From Macropodus opercularis (lineage: Eukaryota > Chordata > Actinopteri > Anabantiformes > Osphronemidae): a stretch of 64,000 nt of DNA. Below are positions 26,017 through 38,100 of this stretch, one piece after another. The translations under genes and the position numbers were made by a program. The DNA is taken from positions 16,406,001 through 16,470,000 of the forward strand of contig CM061105.1 in assembly GCA_030770545.1 (NCBI GenBank), given 5' to 3'. The notes beneath the pieces were generated by a model that was not told the DNA's origin, made no database searches, and was given only the letters and a program-made list of their open reading frames with translations. Position 1 is the first letter of the stretch; every line of letters starts with the position of its first letter.

Positions 26017-27159
26017 GTCCGAGCCCGGTGACGCCGAAGCTGTAAAATACGCACAATAGGAGTAAAGCACCAACGTTTTCCACCACATGGGTCATGGTTA
26101 CAGGTTTCCTCCGTCTCGCTTTCCCCGTCTAACATCCTCCTGTTTGCCCCGACTGAGGAACGAGATAAAGAGTTTTTGCTTCCACAGCCAACCAGGTCGG
26201 AACAACTACACAAACCAGCAGACGAGCTTCTATCTTTTCCTGCTCTTCCACGTCTCCACACACAGGAAGGAGATAAAGTCATCACTTCGGTCTGTGTTTG
26301 CTGTGGCACAAACTAGCAAACACCTCCACCTCCACCTATGTTTCCCTGACTGTCACCCTCAACCGTTTGTTCTACGCAGCATGAACTCAGACTCCGGAAA
26401 TAAAGCAGTCGACACGTCCATGTTTCACACAACAACACGCTGCTGTGCAGCCAAGTGATGGATTAACCCCAATGTACCAGCGCAAAACAAATGGGGACCA
26501 GCGAAGGCACCTTGTGTAACCAGATGCCAGCAGGATGAAATGTGCTGGGAAGGAGCATCTCCACGTTCAATGGATCCAACCTTTAACTGTCCGAGCCAAT
26601 AAGTAATAAAACCTACAACACGTTCTCTCTAAAATCCAATAATTTCACTTTAACTCCCTGAAAGAACAGAGTTTTACTGACCAACATGGAAATTTATGCC
26701 CGATGCCTTCAAAGAAGGTTGGAATAATTTTCTGTTCCGTTCCCCTTTGAAGCTGGAAGCAGCTGCTCAGCAGGCTGCGGTCACCGCTGTCTCCTCCTCT
26801 TCCTCAGGATGCGACGGATCTGGGCTGCAGGCTTTCTACTGATGCTAACTCTGTTCACCACTGGGTCCTGATTGGGTACAAGAGACTATATTTACATATT
26901 AACAGGATTTTGAAGGACATTAATTTCTTTTGACCCATCTGTCTTTAATTACTTTCACTGACTTTTAAACCTTTGATGCTAAACTCTTCTTCCTCCTTTT
27001 TTCCACTGACAGTGTCCAGCCTGAGCTGAAGAAGGCCTAACATTCGAAATGCAAATTGTAGCAGCAAGAAGCAAAGTCTCTGGTACAATTACAATAAAAA
27101 TAGAAGCAGACACAGAACGAACATCTGTATTTGCCAAGGACTCGGCAGGTGCTGCGATG
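26017..27159. other. Intergenic DNA, no recognised gene
   Basis: The segment contains a short signal-peptide-like frame at 26809-26871. It also has a TGAAGAAGGCCTAACATTCGAAA segment near 27028, which resembles the ends of some fish retroelement copies; I cannot assign it to a family. An exact octamer lies at 27049-27056. Confidence 0.45.
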
Positions 27160-27470
27160 AGTGTGCGTTAGTAATTCACCCTTAGAACAGCAGGTTTATA
27201 TTCATCATCCTCTTCAAGCCAATTAGGCAAATATGACCGTTGATGGTGATTATTTCTGTTAAAATAAAACCTGCTTAAACCAATAACTTGCTGCTCCTTG
27301 TCTCTGCTGCTGCTGCTGTTTGCTTCCCTCTGACGATGAAGGAGTAGACGTTTAATCCAAACAAGTTAATTAGCAGCGAGATGGCACTGGCACAAACGAA
27401 GCAAATGAAATAAACACTGTCCTAAAAGAAGAGATTAGCAATTAAGCTATTGGAGCGCGCAGTCATTTCG
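27160..27470. promoter_or_regulatory. Candidate conserved non-coding element
   Basis: A long homeobox-rich stretch with TTAGTAATTCACC, GCCAATTAGGCAAAT, CAAGTTAATTAGCAG and GCAATTAAGCTATT. A CTG-triplet run at about 27308-27319 splits it. It has no coding frame. Confidence 0.35.
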
Positions 27471-28554
27471 GTTCCATTGTGCTGTCGCTTCTCTGTGGCG
27501 CAGTAATGAACACTGCTGCTGAGGCTTTGTGTGGGGCGTACGTGCACCAGCTTGGCCTTGCTGAGGTAAGATGAGGTTGTGTTGACTCTGCAGCAGCAGA
27601 GATGGACGCGGGGCCGGTTTGAGCCGTACCGCTAACATGTGACACGTTCCTCCTGTACGTTGCACAGTCGTGACACGTGTCCTGCATCCTCCCATGCGTC
27701 GTGGCCATTTGTCTGGTCCTGCACAGGGCTGTGCAGCGACCAGGACTCGTTCCACGCAGAAGCCGGAAGGTCGTGACCCTGCGGGCGGCTCCTGAAGCCG
27801 TTAACAGGAGACAGTCCTGCGTTGTTTGTTTGAATGGATTCCATTATTATAGTTTTACATGTCAGTCAGCTTTAAATGACTAAAAGCACAGTTTAAAGGC
27901 TGAGACCAGAACAAATACAGATATTAGTCAGATATTAGTAACTGTAGGTTTAAGGACGACTGCTTTCATGTGCAGGAACACAAGTGAGAGCTGACGCGAT
28001 CCAGAGCCAAATAGAAAAACAAATGCAATAGAAAGTATACGACATAATGTCCCTGATGTCCCCCATGAGTCCGAGGGTCACGGTGTTCAAACACAAAGTT
28101 AACAGTAGCATCTACAGCGAGACAGACAGAGGCTCCGATTAAATCACAGCCACCCCAGCGTCTGAGTCCAGGAGCCTTTCATCGAGTCACGGGGCCCAGT
28201 GGCAGCGTCCGAATCTCTGGGCCCGTCGAGGGCTAGGCGGCCGCTCACACTAAGCTCCTGGACTCAGCTCGCTGCATTGCACCGTACGCGAGAGAATCTT
28301 TTGTTTTGTTTCCATGTTGCAGACAGAGGCAGTGTGAGGCGAGCGTACCGACACTGGCCTTCCCAGTGTGCCGTCTGCTCCACGGCACACGCTTGTGTCC
28401 TGCTTATCTCAGCGTTGTGTGGCTCGTTTAGGCGGCGGGAGAGAGGCTGATTATCTGAGGTGCTGCGTGTTGTAGTGTCACGTGTGTGTGTGTTCAGGTA
28501 TCTGAGCCTGGGAGACACTCGGCCCAGCTGAAGTCATCCCTCATGTCCTCCTCC
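27471..28554. other. Intergenic DNA, no recognised gene
   Basis: Higher-GC sequence with overlapping chance open frames near 27450-27880 and 28200-28520. No splice-bounded coding exon with recognisable protein was found. Confidence 0.5.
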
Positions 28555-28735
28555 TGAACAATAGCCCATTGTGGCACCGTGGCAGACTGACACATTCAAT
28601 ATAGCCGCTGCAATAGAAGGCAGATTAAGTCACTGCATCATTGCTTACAGCTCCTTTTAGACACTATTAATTGCTTTCATCAGTGGCAGCTATTCTTTAG
28701 CTGGAAGTAAAGAGGTTTAAGAAAAATGAGGACTT
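28555..28735. promoter_or_regulatory. Candidate conserved non-coding element
   Basis: The block contains AATAGCCCATTGTGG, CATTCAATATAG, GACACTATTAATTGC and TTCATCAGTGGC. SOX-like ATTGT and homeodomain TAATTG motifs cluster within 180 bases. Confidence 0.3.
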
Positions 28736-31700
28736 TAGCGTGAATGGATGTGGCCGTTCCAGCGGTGGGGGCTGAGCTAACTCACTGTCAGCGCAGCTCG
28801 AACTTGTATTTGCTTTTTTACTCCAGTGATGCAGACTGAGACAGTTACAACAGGCGTAAAACTGTCAGGGCCAACACAAAGATGGCAGATGGGGACGGCG
28901 CGTCGTAAACCATGTTTCTGTCCCCGTGTCTCGGCTCAGGACGGACCTGCCCTGACTCGGTGCTGTGACAGATTCTGCCTGTCGGCGTCTTTGTGTTATC
29001 GCTTCTCTGGGATTTGACATCTTCATTACTGTCCTGTCCGGAGTCGAGGTTCATCCACCGACTTGGTCTTTGAATGTTTATCACCAGACTCGTGAGACTC
29101 TCTGATCCACTCACGGTTCTGTTTGTCTGCTTGTTGATATTACGACTTTAATACAGATGAGGCCACATTTCAGTACAAGATGATGTAGAACGTTACATAT
29201 AGTTTTATCTGGACCCAGATTTAATCATAGTTTATGATGGCTCCCCTTTTTAAATGGTGACTCATCTCATACAAAGACGTGTGGGTCGGTTTAGGCTCAT
29301 TTATATTGATGCTTCCTTATTGGACATGATGTCTAGAAAACCCAACTAATCTCATTTGAGCAGCACCAGGACACAGTGGAGACGACAAAGGCCTTTAACG
29401 GAAGGACCCTGCAGCAGAACCAGGCTCAGGGTAGCGGCCATCTGCCTGGACCGGTCGCGGTAGAGACAGGTGCCCAGTCTTACATGACGTGGGATTAAGG
29501 CAACAGTGTTTTGTTACTGCATTCACACTAGATTTAAGGGCAGGGTGAGGACTGAGGCCGATACGCATACTAACTTCACACCATGAAGTCGAGCAGGGTG
29601 TGAATATGCTTCAGCGAAGTGTGTCTTTGAACATTAAATGTGGAAGACTTGTGCTTCAGGCTGAGCTGAGCGTCGTGATTAATGACTCCTCACACCAAAT
29701 CAGCGCAGTTGGAAAGATGAGGACTCTAAACGCTGCACTGAACAGGAACCACAACAACTGACAGGGTGCGACCATTTGGAAGAGGTCTGAGGGACAGGAA
29801 AGCCAAATATATCTTCCTATTCATGCTGAATGGACGGAGGGACAGAGGAGTATTCATGAAACGCCCTCAAGCTATGGGAAAAGAAACTGAAGAATTTGAA
29901 CTCTGAAATGCCAAGAAGCCTTTTTCCCTCCACTGGCAACCAGTACACTCAACTGTTTTTCTACGCCTGTCTACATTTAATGTGCTTGGCATAGTGTGTT
30001 CAGTTCAGGCTGGAAGAGCGTTGACAAGGTGCAGTACACTGATCACGACTTGGGGAGATGTGGGGTGGATGTGACACTGAATGGAAACATCTCTGCCTCA
30101 GTTACTTAAAGCAACAGATGAACAAACAACGTTTGCTTTTATTTTCTCTATGTCTTAGTGCCTGATTTAACGTGGTTGCCTTGCTAGTTTCGTGACCCTA
30201 GAGATCCGTTGGTGAAACTCAGGGCGTCTCCGTTACAGCCTCCATGCGGAGGTGAAGCCTCGTCCGTGGACTTGAACCCTTCTCAAAACGCGCCTGCTGA
30301 ATTACAAAGACAACATTTGGTCGTAGATAAAAAAGTGCAGTTCAGCGGCGAAGAGCAAAGCGAGAATCAGCAGGCAGCTCTCGCCTCTTTCTCCTCTCAT
30401 CCATATAAAATGAAATGAGGCCGAGGAACCGCTGCGTGTGGTGGATGGATATTCCTGCCACCTGTGGTGCAGAACATGACGACTGTTCATAATAACTATT
30501 TACAAAAAGCTATTTGGGTTCGGGCTGAGACACCGGCTCTTTGATGAGACGCTGACCCCCCAGGTCACAGCAGAACATCATCTTGTTTCTCATTTCAGCC
30601 TCCGTGCTGCAGAAGACGCCGTCTGATGGAATCCAGTGCTTGGTTCTTACATCACTCTTCCTCAAAACCCAGTCGCTTCACGTCACGGTAGTTTCCTGAG
30701 TTTGCCCAATAATCATTACGCCTGAGTAGTATTTTCATGGTCTTGTACCTCTTGTTATTACCCTGCTAGTAAGTAGCTGGAGGGTTTTACCATATCTGTG
30801 GCCTCGGTGTGGTTCCGACCTCCATAGAGGTCCTACAGTCTGCACGGTCCCTGAACGCAGCAGCTGATGTAATGTGTGTAGCAGTGTGTGTCCTGCTCTA
30901 CAGTCCATTACTGTCGGTAATGTTTAGGCTAAATCCTGGGTTGTAAGAAGTGAATCTAACCCAACAGTCGCACCGAAGCGCATCACTGAAGGAGGTGGTT
31001 CTAATGTTTCGGCTCCTTCATCTTCAACACGAGCGTCGTGTCCTCATATAAAGTCCGTCCCCACTGTGACCTCAGTCGTCAACCTATAGTAGAATTATCA
31101 CCTTTCTGACGTGTCCGTTCTCTCGCACTAACGTTAAATGTGTGTGCGTTCGTTAAATGACTGACGGTATATGATTCTGAAGCAGTTTGTGCTGTGATTT
31201 ATCGAAGCCTGGTGATTTCATCCACCTTGATTAAATTTAGTTGCAGATCACATGCAAGCAAACGTGTGTTACCTTGGCAACTGTTGATCGCACTTCAACC
31301 CCTTATTATACACAGAGAGGCTGGCGTGTGTCGAGAGCATTTCTATCCACGCTATGCTGCAGCGACGCGTCTCAGCGGCTGATTCAAGCGTTTGTTTAGT
31401 TGTGCGTCATGTAGAGAGTATCTGCTGAACACAAGGTGGGTTTGGGCGTGAGAGCATCATGACGTTTAAATGGCTCATTCGTGTTGGATTACTTGTGGCC
31501 TCTCCTGGACGTTATTTATTTTTGGTAATGTCAAGGTCAAGAGAGAAAACAACACTGTCTTTGGAGAAGTTCGGCTCCAGCTGGTGAGGCCTGTATCATC
31601 GAGCAGGGAGCCGCAGACAGATCTGGGATCAGACGGTTAAACAAGCACATCAGTTTTTCCAACAAGGGCCAGAACAGTGTCCTAGTCAGGGCCTCGTGAC

Positions 31701-33060
31701 AAAGAACTGGTTTGTTCTGCTCTGCAACAAAATGACAAATTATCTTTGCTGAAACCCTTTTTGGCTTCTGAGAGTCGTTGGGCCTCGTGTCGGGCTCTGT
31801 GTCTGACTGTGCTTCTGCTTTGGATGAGAGAGGATCAAAAGTCTGTTAATTGACACTCTCCTTCCCGATCTGAGCGTATGGCGAACTGATGCACTGTGTA
31901 ATGTTGATTCCCACGTGAGTTCTGCCTGGTGAATCATCCAACACGCACAAACACACGGGCACAGGCAGACTAATGAACATGTCCAACGATGTTCAGCAGA
32001 ACGAGATTCTCCAGAGACAGATCAAGAGAGTCTCTTAAACAGAACAGAAGAAACCTGCATATGCATCCCAGCACTTGTTTGATCCCTGAGCTTTGCTTTC
32101 CCACGTGTACACATATGCCTCCCATCATCAAGCTGTCTCATCTAGGATGCGAGCGCCAAGCTTTGTTCTTCCTGGAGTTTACTGTGGCAAATTTGCGACT
32201 AAAGCTCAGTGTGTTCACTCATTAGCATAAAATACAGAAGCAGAAGAAGAGACGGCGCAAACAGACGGTAGATGCTCTTTCTGGTGGTTAAATGAGGTAT
32301 TTGAAAGGAAAGTGGCCCGGCCTTATCAAAGCGCGTATTTATTTTAGGCAGAGTGTCTGAGTGTGTGATTTCTGCTTCCCGAGCGTTTAAAGCCACTCGG
32401 CGCCGTCTCTTGTGCGAGGCTGGAGCGAGGCTTCCTCTGCTCCTGTAAACAAGCTTTGCTATTGTTTAGTGAGAAAGGTGCCACCATCCAGAGTCGCGCT
32501 GACTCAGAAAGACAAGCTGTTCTGCTTTCATTTTTTCTTAGCTCCCCACACAAAACAAATGACTTCTCTCACTGGATTCCATATGGCAAGACGCTGGGCC
32601 AGAACGTTAGCCAAGTGACAGCTACAGCTCCCTCCTGAACCCTCCCAGCGCACGGTGGCCGCGGAGCCGTACGACGGCGTCCTCCGCCGATCTCCAGTCA
32701 AACCACGCGCGGGAGAGTTACCCAGAGCTAATTGGAGGCTCTGCCCAGGCAGTGGCGGCGCTTTCACTTTAGCCATGTGGCCAGCGAGCCTCTCAACAAA
32801 CGTGTTCCTGTGTTTACTGGCTGCAGAGCATAATTAAACGACCATTAAATCCTGATAAATTCACAGATCGCACCTCTGTAAGTTTGTTTTAAATTGTTTC
32901 GCACCTGTAGGATTCACAGGTGAACGCACCAAAGGACAGGAAGTTATTAAAAATTAACTGTACATCACTGTTAAGAATAAATACACATGGTGATATGTTT
33001 AAATCTTCCCTATTAGCAAAAACATATTTACAACTCGCTCTTTATAATAGAGTAGAATGT
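28736..33060. other. Intergenic DNA, no recognised gene
   Basis: Unremarkable mixed sequence. It includes an RFX palindrome at 31268 and a moderately AT-rich region from about 32830 to 33060 that leads into the promoter-like segment. No gene was recognised. Confidence 0.5.
31268..31281. promoter_or_regulatory. RFX X-box palindrome
   Basis: GTTACC-TT-GGCAAC fits the X-box consensus GTNRCC-N(0-3)-RGYAAC exactly with a two-base spacer. Confidence 0.5.
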
Positions 33061-33125
33061 TCTTCTTCTATGGTGCTGACGCGGGGACGGGTTTAACCAG
33101 CGTCTCACTTCCGGTCCGCCACGGT
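33061..33125 (+). promoter_or_regulatory. Candidate CpG/ETS-type promoter
   Basis: A short CpG-bearing patch stands out in AT-rich surroundings. It has GCTGACGCGGGGACGGG, a CRE-like TGACG, and the exact ETS site ACTTCCGG at 33107-33114. ETS sites of this form commonly sit at the start of vertebrate TATA-less promoters. A plausible first exon with a consensus donor follows immediately. Confidence 0.5.
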
Positions 33126-33196
33126 AGTTAAGCCGACAGTGAACCGCTCCAATTTCAGATTAAAACAGATAAATAGGGATGTTGGTAAAGTAACAG
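33115..33196 (+). other. Candidate 5' non-coding exon of an unidentified transcript
   Basis: The exon would run from about the ETS site to the donor AACAG|GTGAGT after 33196; its start is approximate. It holds a four-codon upstream ORF (ATG 33179, TAA 33191). In the frame of the ATG in the next exon, TAA at 33186-33188 closes the reading frame, so this exon would be 5' UTR. Just downstream, TAAGCTAA-CA-TTAGCTTA forms an inverted repeat at 33280-33297. The gene is not identified. Confidence 0.42.
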
Positions 33197-33700
33197 GTGA
33201 GTGTTATGCTAAACGCATACTGTTAAACTGTGTGTTGTTATAGCTGCATGTCACAGGACGTTAGCAGACGCTAGCTCTCTAAGCTAACATTAGCTTAGCT
33301 CCACATGGCCAGTTACCGTACGTCAACATTATCACGTGGCTAGTTACGTAATTAACATTAAAACTTACGTGGTTAAAATTCATAGCTGCACCAAATCATG
33401 TTCAAAGAGTGTGGGCTAATATTAACCATCTGCGCTGCTATTGATTTTTTCCACGGGCTAACTTGTGTACATCAGCTTTGGCGAACCCGTCCGCTAACAA
33501 TGATCACGCTCACTGTAATTACAGTTGCTTACTCTAAGTCTGCATCTAAAGCCACCATGTGTGGTTTAAGCTGAGACAGACTTCACAGTGATTATTATTT
33601 TGTCACATGCGAGGGTAAATCCAATATGACTCTATATATATTGATACAGATCTTTTATAAATCCTCTGCTCAGTTGCCACGTTTGCCTTTCGGTTGACAG
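33197..33700 (+). other. Putative 504-bp intron of the unidentified transcript
   Basis: The intron begins GTGAGTGTTATG and ends in GCCTTTCGGTTGACAG, both good consensus sites. It is AT-rich with repeated TTAGC/GCTAAC words. Confidence 0.4.
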
Positions 33701-33760
33701 CACAAAGAAGGAAATTGGAGGACGGAGAAGGGAGATGGGGAGAAGCAGACCCAGAGCCAG
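33701..33760 (+). CDS. Candidate first coding exon, unidentified protein (partial)
   Basis: A 60-bp segment lies between a TTGACAG acceptor and a CCAG|GTGAGC donor. The ATG at 33735 has a strong start context (G at -3, G at +4) and opens a frame reading MGRSRPRA before the donor, which leaves a codon split after two bases. I do not recognise this N-terminus; it is Arg-rich, as in some nuclear proteins, but eight residues are too few to assign a function. No continuing exon was found downstream within the window. It could equally be a non-coding RNA exon. The pairing of promoter, donor, acceptor and donor within 700 bases is the main support. Confidence 0.35.
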
Positions 33761-34889
33761 GTGAGCAAGAGGAACCGTACAGTGCAACTGACGCTGGTAG
33801 TTAAATATGATGTTCATTTACTGAGCCACTGCTAAACTAAAAGTTGTGTGTGTGCTTAGATTTGTGTGGTGTCTTTGTAGTCATACAGGTAAATAGATAC
33901 GACCTGACATTTAATGTGTAGCTGAATAAACAGAGAGACACTCAAACCATTATTAATACTGTGTATAATCCATTATTAATAGCTCACCAGACAATTTCTA
34001 CAGCTTCTTCTCGTGTTACCTACTAGAAATAGTATATTGCCAAAAAATGTAATTCAGCATATTATGTATATACTATAAAAGGAACATTAAGAATAATTGC
34101 TAGCTGTCACAGGAGGCACGTTGAAGGAGGAATGTTTCCAGGCTCCTTATGTCCTGTATGACACGGTGGTGTTAGGGACCAAGCACCACTCAAGGTCTGG
34201 TCCTAGATCATCACTAGGTTTATTGCTCTGTGAAATCCCTTTACATTGACTCACTGATTATATCGTTTTTATTATAGCAGCTGCAGGTCACCCATCATTA
34301 TACCATTTTAGGCCTGGCATCAAATACAGCTTCTAAACATTTCTACTCAAACATTAATTTTTCATCGTTTAAACACAACGATACACACGCATTAATTACA
34401 TTATTACACGTCGTTCTTTTGGAATTACAGTGCGACATAGAACGATCATTACATCTGCATTCTGTGTGAAACAACTGTAAAAACAGCAAATCTCACCAAA
34501 TCACCTGCTGCCATACTGTCATCAGGCTGCAGACAACAGATCACATGTGGCTGCAGTGTGTGTATGCGCCAATACGACTGAGATTACTGCTGTTCCAATA
34601 TTTCCCTTAAATGCGTCGCCTCAGATTGTGAATAGATGTTTACCATCAAAGCTGCAATATGCCAGGGCGATAGGCGTAGATTAGTACTGGAAAGGTTTAT
34701 TTTTTATTAGAGATATTCATGGTCTGTGTCATTCTGCATCTAGTTGCCATATCTTTGACATAAATCTTCTCCCTGCAAACCACCAGTGATAGCTTCAGGC
34801 TGCTTGGCGCCTCCTCCTCGTGACTAATCCTAATGACTAATCCAGTTGTAAACGATAGACGCGTCTATGTACAGTAACATTCACGTGGC
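33761..34889. other. AT-rich DNA downstream of the candidate exon
   Basis: If the transcript is real this is intronic. The sequence is AT-rich, with no coding exon or repeat of known type seen. Confidence 0.4.
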
Positions 34890-35180
34890 TGCTTGCAAGT
34901 GATAGCAGAGCTTTTTTTCTCATTGTTTAATCTTATTGATTAAGGCCAGCGGTTTGTGTTCGCCGCTGTACAGAAACCTTGCTTAGCTGAGAGGCGAGAA
35001 AGGATAATGACCCCCGTGATATCGTTCCTCCTCCTGCCGCCCATCTGTCCATGCTCCCATTTAACGTTTAACGTAGTTTATATTGCTGCCAATAATTATT
35101 GTTTAATCAAAGAGGCTTCTTTATACCACCGGTGTTATTTGGAAATGCTCGGTAAATGTGAGAGGTATGTGAAGATGTAA
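34890..35180. promoter_or_regulatory. Candidate conserved non-coding element
   Basis: The block has GTTTAATCTTATTGATTAAG, TAACGTTTAACGTAG, GCCAATAATTATTGTTTAATC and further ATTA cores over nearly 300 bases. The TTGATTAA-type motifs resemble TCF or homeodomain sites. Confidence 0.32.
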
Positions 35181-38100
35181 ATGACTGCAGGCTGCGTAGC
35201 TGATTAAAGGTTTTTGCCTCAGGACACAGTTGATTCTATTCTTCCATGTGTACAGTGACAACTTTTTTGCTGTAACAGAATTAAAACCATCTGCAAAGTG
35301 GTAATTTAATCCAAACATTCTAGATGTAAGAAGAAATAAATTCAACATGTTAAATATGACAACAGACACTTCTGCTCGCTGGACATCGTGCGTAGACTAA
35401 ACGGCATAATGGCTCCTCTGCAAAACTCACTATTTGACGCTTAATGCTCGGAAACAACAAGGTGTGATAGCAGCGTGCTCCACGTTTTCATTATGCTGTG
35501 GATTTACCGTGAGGTTTCCAGCAGCCAGCGTTTACTAATGAAAACTAGCTGCTGTGTATATGAATGAAGTCTTAAGGAGCGTAGTTCGCCAAAGTAAATG
35601 GCACTGCTGCGTGATTTTTCTTTGGACGTTCATGTCCAGAGACACCATGTGCACTTTGGCATTATCTTCTTATACCAATAAAATTAGATAACAGCTTACA
35701 GGGCTCTTCTAGGCTTACGTGACAGCGTGTCTGCAGACCAATTCAGCAGAATAATGAATTTAATACCATGGTCCCACTCCCTTGGTGGCTGCTGCCTCAA
35801 ACCTCTGGAAACCCCACATTAATGAAAGCTTACACCACGTGATGAATGCCATAAGCCCGACCTCATCCCTTTATGGCAGCCTTCGCCAGAGAAGCTCCTC
35901 CATCAACCTTAAATATCAGACAAATATGAGAAGCCTGCTTATGAGACCCTGTGGATTTCTGTTGTATTGGAAAAAATGGGTTTTTAAATTAAAGTTGGAG
36001 GATGGAGCCTGGCAGTTTTAAGGGTCTGAGGGTCATCACCTCACCATCTTAACATTATTACTAAATGAATGAGAGTTTGCTTTCAAAACGTGCATTTCTG
36101 TGTTGACACAGCGTCCAAAAGGTAAAGCTGCTGTGTCAAACCGTCAACCGTCTTCTCTGTGTATCATATTCCATCAAAGTGTATTTCAGATCTAGTTTAG
36201 ATCGCATTCATACAGCTTCAGATTTTGTACTTTCTCTCATTTCGCTGCTGACTTTACAGTGAAAAGCAATTTCATGGCAAGTTGGTAAGGCTGCGTCACG
36301 TCTGGAAATGAATGTTGTGTTGGGATGTGACTTCGGTGAGAAATCCACTGCTGCAGCGTTGTGGGTATATGAAAGGACGACGGGAGAGCAGCTCTGCAGA
36401 GGCTCCGTGTCCGTTTCAGACCTTCTGAGTAGATTGTATTTCAGCTTGTTCCTTTCAACTGAACGGTTGTGCAACAAACAAAATTAGGCTTTTTACTGCA
36501 GGAAGCTGCAGGACGTGCTCAGCAGTTTCATTCTGTGAAATGAACAATTGTAATAATAACTAAGATATATTATTACACAGTATATGATATTTCTGCAAGT
36601 GTCTGATGAATGAATGACTTTTCATTGTTAGTCATTCTGCTGTTTCTGTTTATTTACTGCTTCTGTAGGTCACTGCACATAAATGAGTGCACAAGTTAAC
36701 AGAATATAAAACCCATCTAAATGTCCTAGTTTGACCTTTGAAACGCTGAGTGGTGCGGTGGACCGACCACAGCCTCCTCCACCTGCCGACCCCCTTTCCT
36801 CTGCTCTACCAGCAGGGAGGTACAGTCACAGTCTATTACCTCTGGAATGGCGGTGGAATTGAATTAGCCCAGGGTGGCTTAAGCATGTGGGCTTGTGTGA
36901 ACCTGTTAGCGGGGTGCGAGTGCATCATCTTTCACAATCAGCTGGCTGTGGGATGTACCCGAGAAAAATGAGGCTGCTGTGGCTGTGCAGATGGAGCGGT
37001 GGTAAAAATGTGTTTACTGACCCTGTTAGCATGTAGACCGGCGGGTACTGAAGGACAGAGGGACAGGGAGACATGTGGGTCAGTGGCAGTGCTGTTCACA
37101 GGAGCGTCTGAAGCAGGTATACAATTATTATGTGCCACAACACGTTTAGTTAACATGTTTTATTTAGTTTCTGGTGGTGTCTTCTTTCTATCTGTGTCTG
37201 TGAGCATTGAATGGAGAGATGCGGGCCTTCCGGTGCCATGGTGTGTTAGCGCCCCAGGGGTACTTAGCTAGTAGCGTAGCTTTCCTTATGCTTCGTGGGC
37301 TGAGGGGATGCTCGCACCCTCGTCGACCAGGAGCAGCTGAGAATCCAACCACTGAGCTGGTTCATGGGCGGCTGCTCTACGCCGGCTCCTGGCTGTGTTG
37401 GGTGTAGGAGGAACACTCGCTAACTGTAGCCCCAGTTAGTCACATTAGCAGGCTGAAAAGTCATGACCCCAATGCCAGCAGGTGGAGTTAATTTAGTGGT
37501 TAATTGGCTTTATAGTTGGACAGGGGTCAGATTTGATTTAAAGGCGTCAGAACACACACACACTCCTGCTACTGCTTTCACCCAAATTACTGGGAAAGCT
37601 AGGCTGCACATAAAAAAAGATTGATTTGTCCCCAGTGGAGCTAAACACATGGCTGCACTAATAATGTTTTGTGTTTGGAGAACCTTGGTACGTAGACGGA
37701 GGACGAGTTGAAGTGGAAGAGCTGGAGCTCATGGTTGCGTATTTGGCTAGAGATGCTCCACAGCCCGTCCAGATGGTCCGGAGGAAGTTTACACGGTTAA
37801 CGGCAGAAACATCTCAACCCTTAATGATGCATCAAGGGGGTCGACAGGGAACAGTCTGTCTAACTGCACTTCCTGTCTGCGTGATTTCAGTGATTCACAG
37901 GCTTTTCACGTGCGCTGTAAGGAAGGAAGTGTGGAGCTGTACCTTGGTCTTCATGTTGGCTATTGTGTGTGACGCAGTTAACAGTCAGCCTTGGAAGCTA
38001 TTCAGCAACAAACACGTCTTGGTGTTTTCTTTGATAAAATTACCAGACTTTCATGGCGGTTTTGAGGAGGAAGTGGTCACACTGCTTGGTGACAATGTTA

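Noticed and set aside
26990..27060. Retroelement 3' end near GAAGAAGGCCTAACATTCG
   Set aside because: It is suggestive of a repeat seen in fish genomes but too short and uncertain to assign to a family.
37207..37407. Possible SINE or gene fragment near 37.3 kb
   Set aside because: The CAGTGGTTGGATTC-like segment on the - strand resembles a B-box region only faintly, with no A-box at the right distance.
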